10,380 nucleotides of DNA from NCBI GenBank assembly GCA_020433835.1, contig JAGRBY010000223.1, positions 1 to 10,380 on the forward strand. Direction: 5' to 3'. Shown piece by piece: positions 8,895-10,380 of this stretch (the stretch's first letter is position 1; each line of letters opens with the position of its first letter). The position numbers were made by a program, and so were the translations under genes. Under the pieces are notes generated by a model, which was not told the DNA's origin, ran no database searches, and saw nothing but the letters and a program-made list of their open reading frames with translations. The DNA is from Anaerolineae bacterium. GTDB taxonomy: Bacteria > Chloroflexota > Anaerolineae > 4572-78 > J111.

Positions 8895-10380
8895 ATGTTA
8901 CATTATAGACCAATACTTCTATTGCTGGCAGTCGGCATCATTCTTTCAGCTTGCCAGCTTGATGCTGAAAATCGACCTATTGCGTTTTGGAGCCGACCAA
9001 CCGACACACCAACCGCTACACCGGTACCACCCACATCGACCGTCACATCAACGCCATCGCCAACACAAACGGCTACACCCAGTCCAACCTTCACGCCAAC
9101 GCCGATACCAACGGCCACGCCCATTCCGAGCGACCGGCTGTCGACAGCCCAGCGGGCGTATACAAATGGCGACTACGAAACAGCTCAGGTTGAGTTCGAC
9201 CGCCTGCTGGCCGATCCCGGCGCTTCGCCTGAAGAGCAGCGGCTGGCTTTGCATTGGCGCGGCCGCAGCGCCTTAGCGCTAGGCGATACCGCTGTGGCGA
9301 TTGAGTCGCTGAACCAATTTTTGCAGCAATATCCTCAGGATGCACTCATTCGCGCAACACAGTTCAACTTAGGCCGCGCCTACGAAGCCGCCGGCCAAGC
9401 AGACGAAGCCGCCGCTGCTTACACTGCGTCCATTGAGGCCAACGACCCCACCAACGTCTACATCTACGAGCGCATGGGCGATCTCTGGTTTCACACGGGA
9501 GCCTACACCGAAACCATTGCCGCTTACCAGGCCGGTATCGACGCCACGGAGGATGACGGCTTCAAAGTGCATCTGCGCGAAGGCATCGCCGAGACGGAAT
9601 GGCAGCACGATAACCTTTCCGGCGCTATCGAGCAGTATGAAGAAATTCTCGATACCGCTCAAATCGATATCTATCGCGCTAAAATCTTGAAACGTTTGGG
9701 CGATGCTCTGGCCGAAACCGGCGATACCGAAGCCGCCCACGACCGCTACCTGGAAGCCGTCAACCTCTACCCGGCCGCTCCTGACACCCATCCGGCGTTG
9801 GTCGAGTTGGTCAACGCCGATGTGCCGGTCGATGAGTTTCAGCGCGGGTTGGTCAATTATCACGCCGGGTCCTATTATCCGGCCATCAGCGCGTTCGAGC
9901 GCTACCTGGCTACCCCTGAAGCAACCGTCGAAGCGGAATCAACCGAACCGCTGACCGGCACCACAAGCTTAACGACCACCGCCCCCATCAGCGATGTAGA
10001 AACCCTCACACTGAGCGAACCCATTACCGATACGAGTACGCTTACCACAACGCAGACGGTAACCGACACTGAAACGCTCGTCATAAACCCAACCGAGGCA
10101 TTAACCGGCACGACCACCATAACCACAACCTCACCGGTGTCCGAAACGACTGTGGCCCAACCTGCGTTACCGCCGCGAGCCGATGAGGCGCTGTGGTTTA
10201 TGGCTAAGTCGTGGCAGGGAGTCGGTGAGTACAACAGCGCTATCGCTATTTTCCAGCGGTTGATCGATACCTTTCCGGCCAGCGACCACTGGGGCGAAGC
10301 GCACGTCGAAATTGGTCAGTCGCTCATCAACCAGGGCAATCACAGCCAGGCCAAAAGCGTGCTGCATGCCTTTGTCGCCG
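8895..10380 (+). CDS. TPR lipoprotein with Thr/Pro-rich linkers, 3' truncated by window edge
   Basis: The frame from ATG 8895 is open to the window end (495 codons, no stop). It starts with a lipoprotein signal: RPILLLLAVGIILSAC, lipid-anchored Cys20. A Thr/Pro-rich linker follows (about 35-78), as in surface lipoproteins of Chloroflexota. Residues about 80-335 are alpha-helical TPR-like units (for example TQFNLGRAYEAAGQADEAAA). A second, Thr-rich segment (about 340-423) interrupts the array and contains LTGTTSLTTTAPIS (353-366) and its near copy LTGTTTITTTSPVS (403-416). TPR-like units resume at about 426 (ALWFMAKSWQGVGEYNSAIA). The layout resembles the superhelical part of Slt-type lytic transglycosylases, in which the catalytic domain would lie further right, outside the window. 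That is inference; it could also be a plain TPR scaffold lipoprotein. No Shine-Dalgarno is seen. Confidence 0.88.
   Translation, partial: MLHYRPILLLLAVGIILSACQLDAENRPIAFWSRPTDTPTATPVPPTSTVTSTPSPTQTATPSPTFTPTPIPTATPIPSDRLSTAQRAYTNGDYETAQVEFDRLLADPGASPEEQRLALHWRGRSALALGDTAVAIESLNQFLQQYPQDALIRATQFNLGRAYEAAGQADEAAAAYTASIEANDPTNVYIYERMGDLWFHTGAYTETIAAYQAGIDATEDDGFKVHLREGIAETEWQHDNLSGAIEQYEEILDTAQIDIYRAKILKRLGDALAETGDTEAAHDRYLEAVNLYPAAPDTHPALVELVNADVPVDEFQRGLVNYHAGSYYPAISAFERYLATPEATVEAESTEPLTGTTSLTTTAPISDVETLTLSEPITDTSTLTTTQTVTDTETLVINPTEALTGTTTITTTSPVSETTVAQPALPPRADEALWFMAKSWQGVGEYNSAIAIFQRLIDTFPASDHWGEAHVEIGQSLINQGNHSQAKSVLHAFVA

Noticed and set aside
8903..9124. Minus-strand Gly/Val-repeat protein
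   Set aside because: It is the complement of the Thr/Pro-rich linker of the lipoprotein, so its repetitive look is a by-product.
9369..9863. Minus-strand open frame of 164 codons opposite the lipoprotein gene
   Set aside because: The plus frame has a lipobox and TPR pattern and stays open to the edge; the antisense product looks like a compositional shadow.

Overview
The window looks like a piece of a Chloroflexota (probably Anaerolineae-like) chromosome with roughly half G+C. This is inferred from gene content, not from a marker gene: a short (421-residue) S-adenosylhomocysteinase, a soluble protein kinase carrying a C-terminal FHA domain, a GT-C type mannosyltransferase-like membrane protein, and a TPR lipoprotein with Thr/Pro-rich linkers. 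No rRNA, tRNA, CRISPR array, transposase or phage gene is visible. No stretch longer than about 300 bases lacks a gene.

Left half (62-5343, all minus strand): an S-adenosylmethionine (SAM) cycle and methionine-salvage cluster. In transcription order it is mtnA (methylthioribose-1-phosphate isomerase), a PfkB-family kinase that is probably adenosine kinase, ahcY (S-adenosylhomocysteinase), a small unknown membrane protein, and metK (SAM synthetase). MetK makes SAM. AhcY splits the product of methylation into homocysteine and adenosine. The kinase would trap adenosine as AMP and pull the AhcY equilibrium forward. MtnA handles the methylthioribose side product of polyamine-type SAM use. Kinase, ahcY and metK share almost the same ribosome-binding element, AAGGAG followed by a T tract and ATG. 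mtnA to ahcY is tight. After ahcY there is a nested inverted repeat ending in a T tract, so the membrane-protein gene and metK may be transcribed partly on their own. metK is preceded by two copies of an 11-bp palindrome in a perfect 15-bp inverted repeat.

Centre (5344-5670): a divergent control region. On the minus strand it holds a strong promoter (consensus TTGACA, 17-bp spacer), then a leader of about 190 nt with an intrinsic terminator before mtnA and strands that could form alternative helices. This is the best candidate here for an undescribed regulatory element, namely attenuation of a SAM-recycling operon. On the plus strand a promoter lies inside the longest reading frame of the next gene and argues for a downstream start.

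Right half: a membrane glycosyltransferase-like gene (plus) converges on and overlaps a Ser/Thr kinase-FHA gene (minus) by 20 bp. The kinase is divergent from a TPR lipoprotein gene (plus) that runs off the right edge. The lipoprotein gene may be transcribed as a leaderless mRNA. Its family resembles the TPR part of Slt-type lytic transglycosylases, but no catalytic domain is inside the window.
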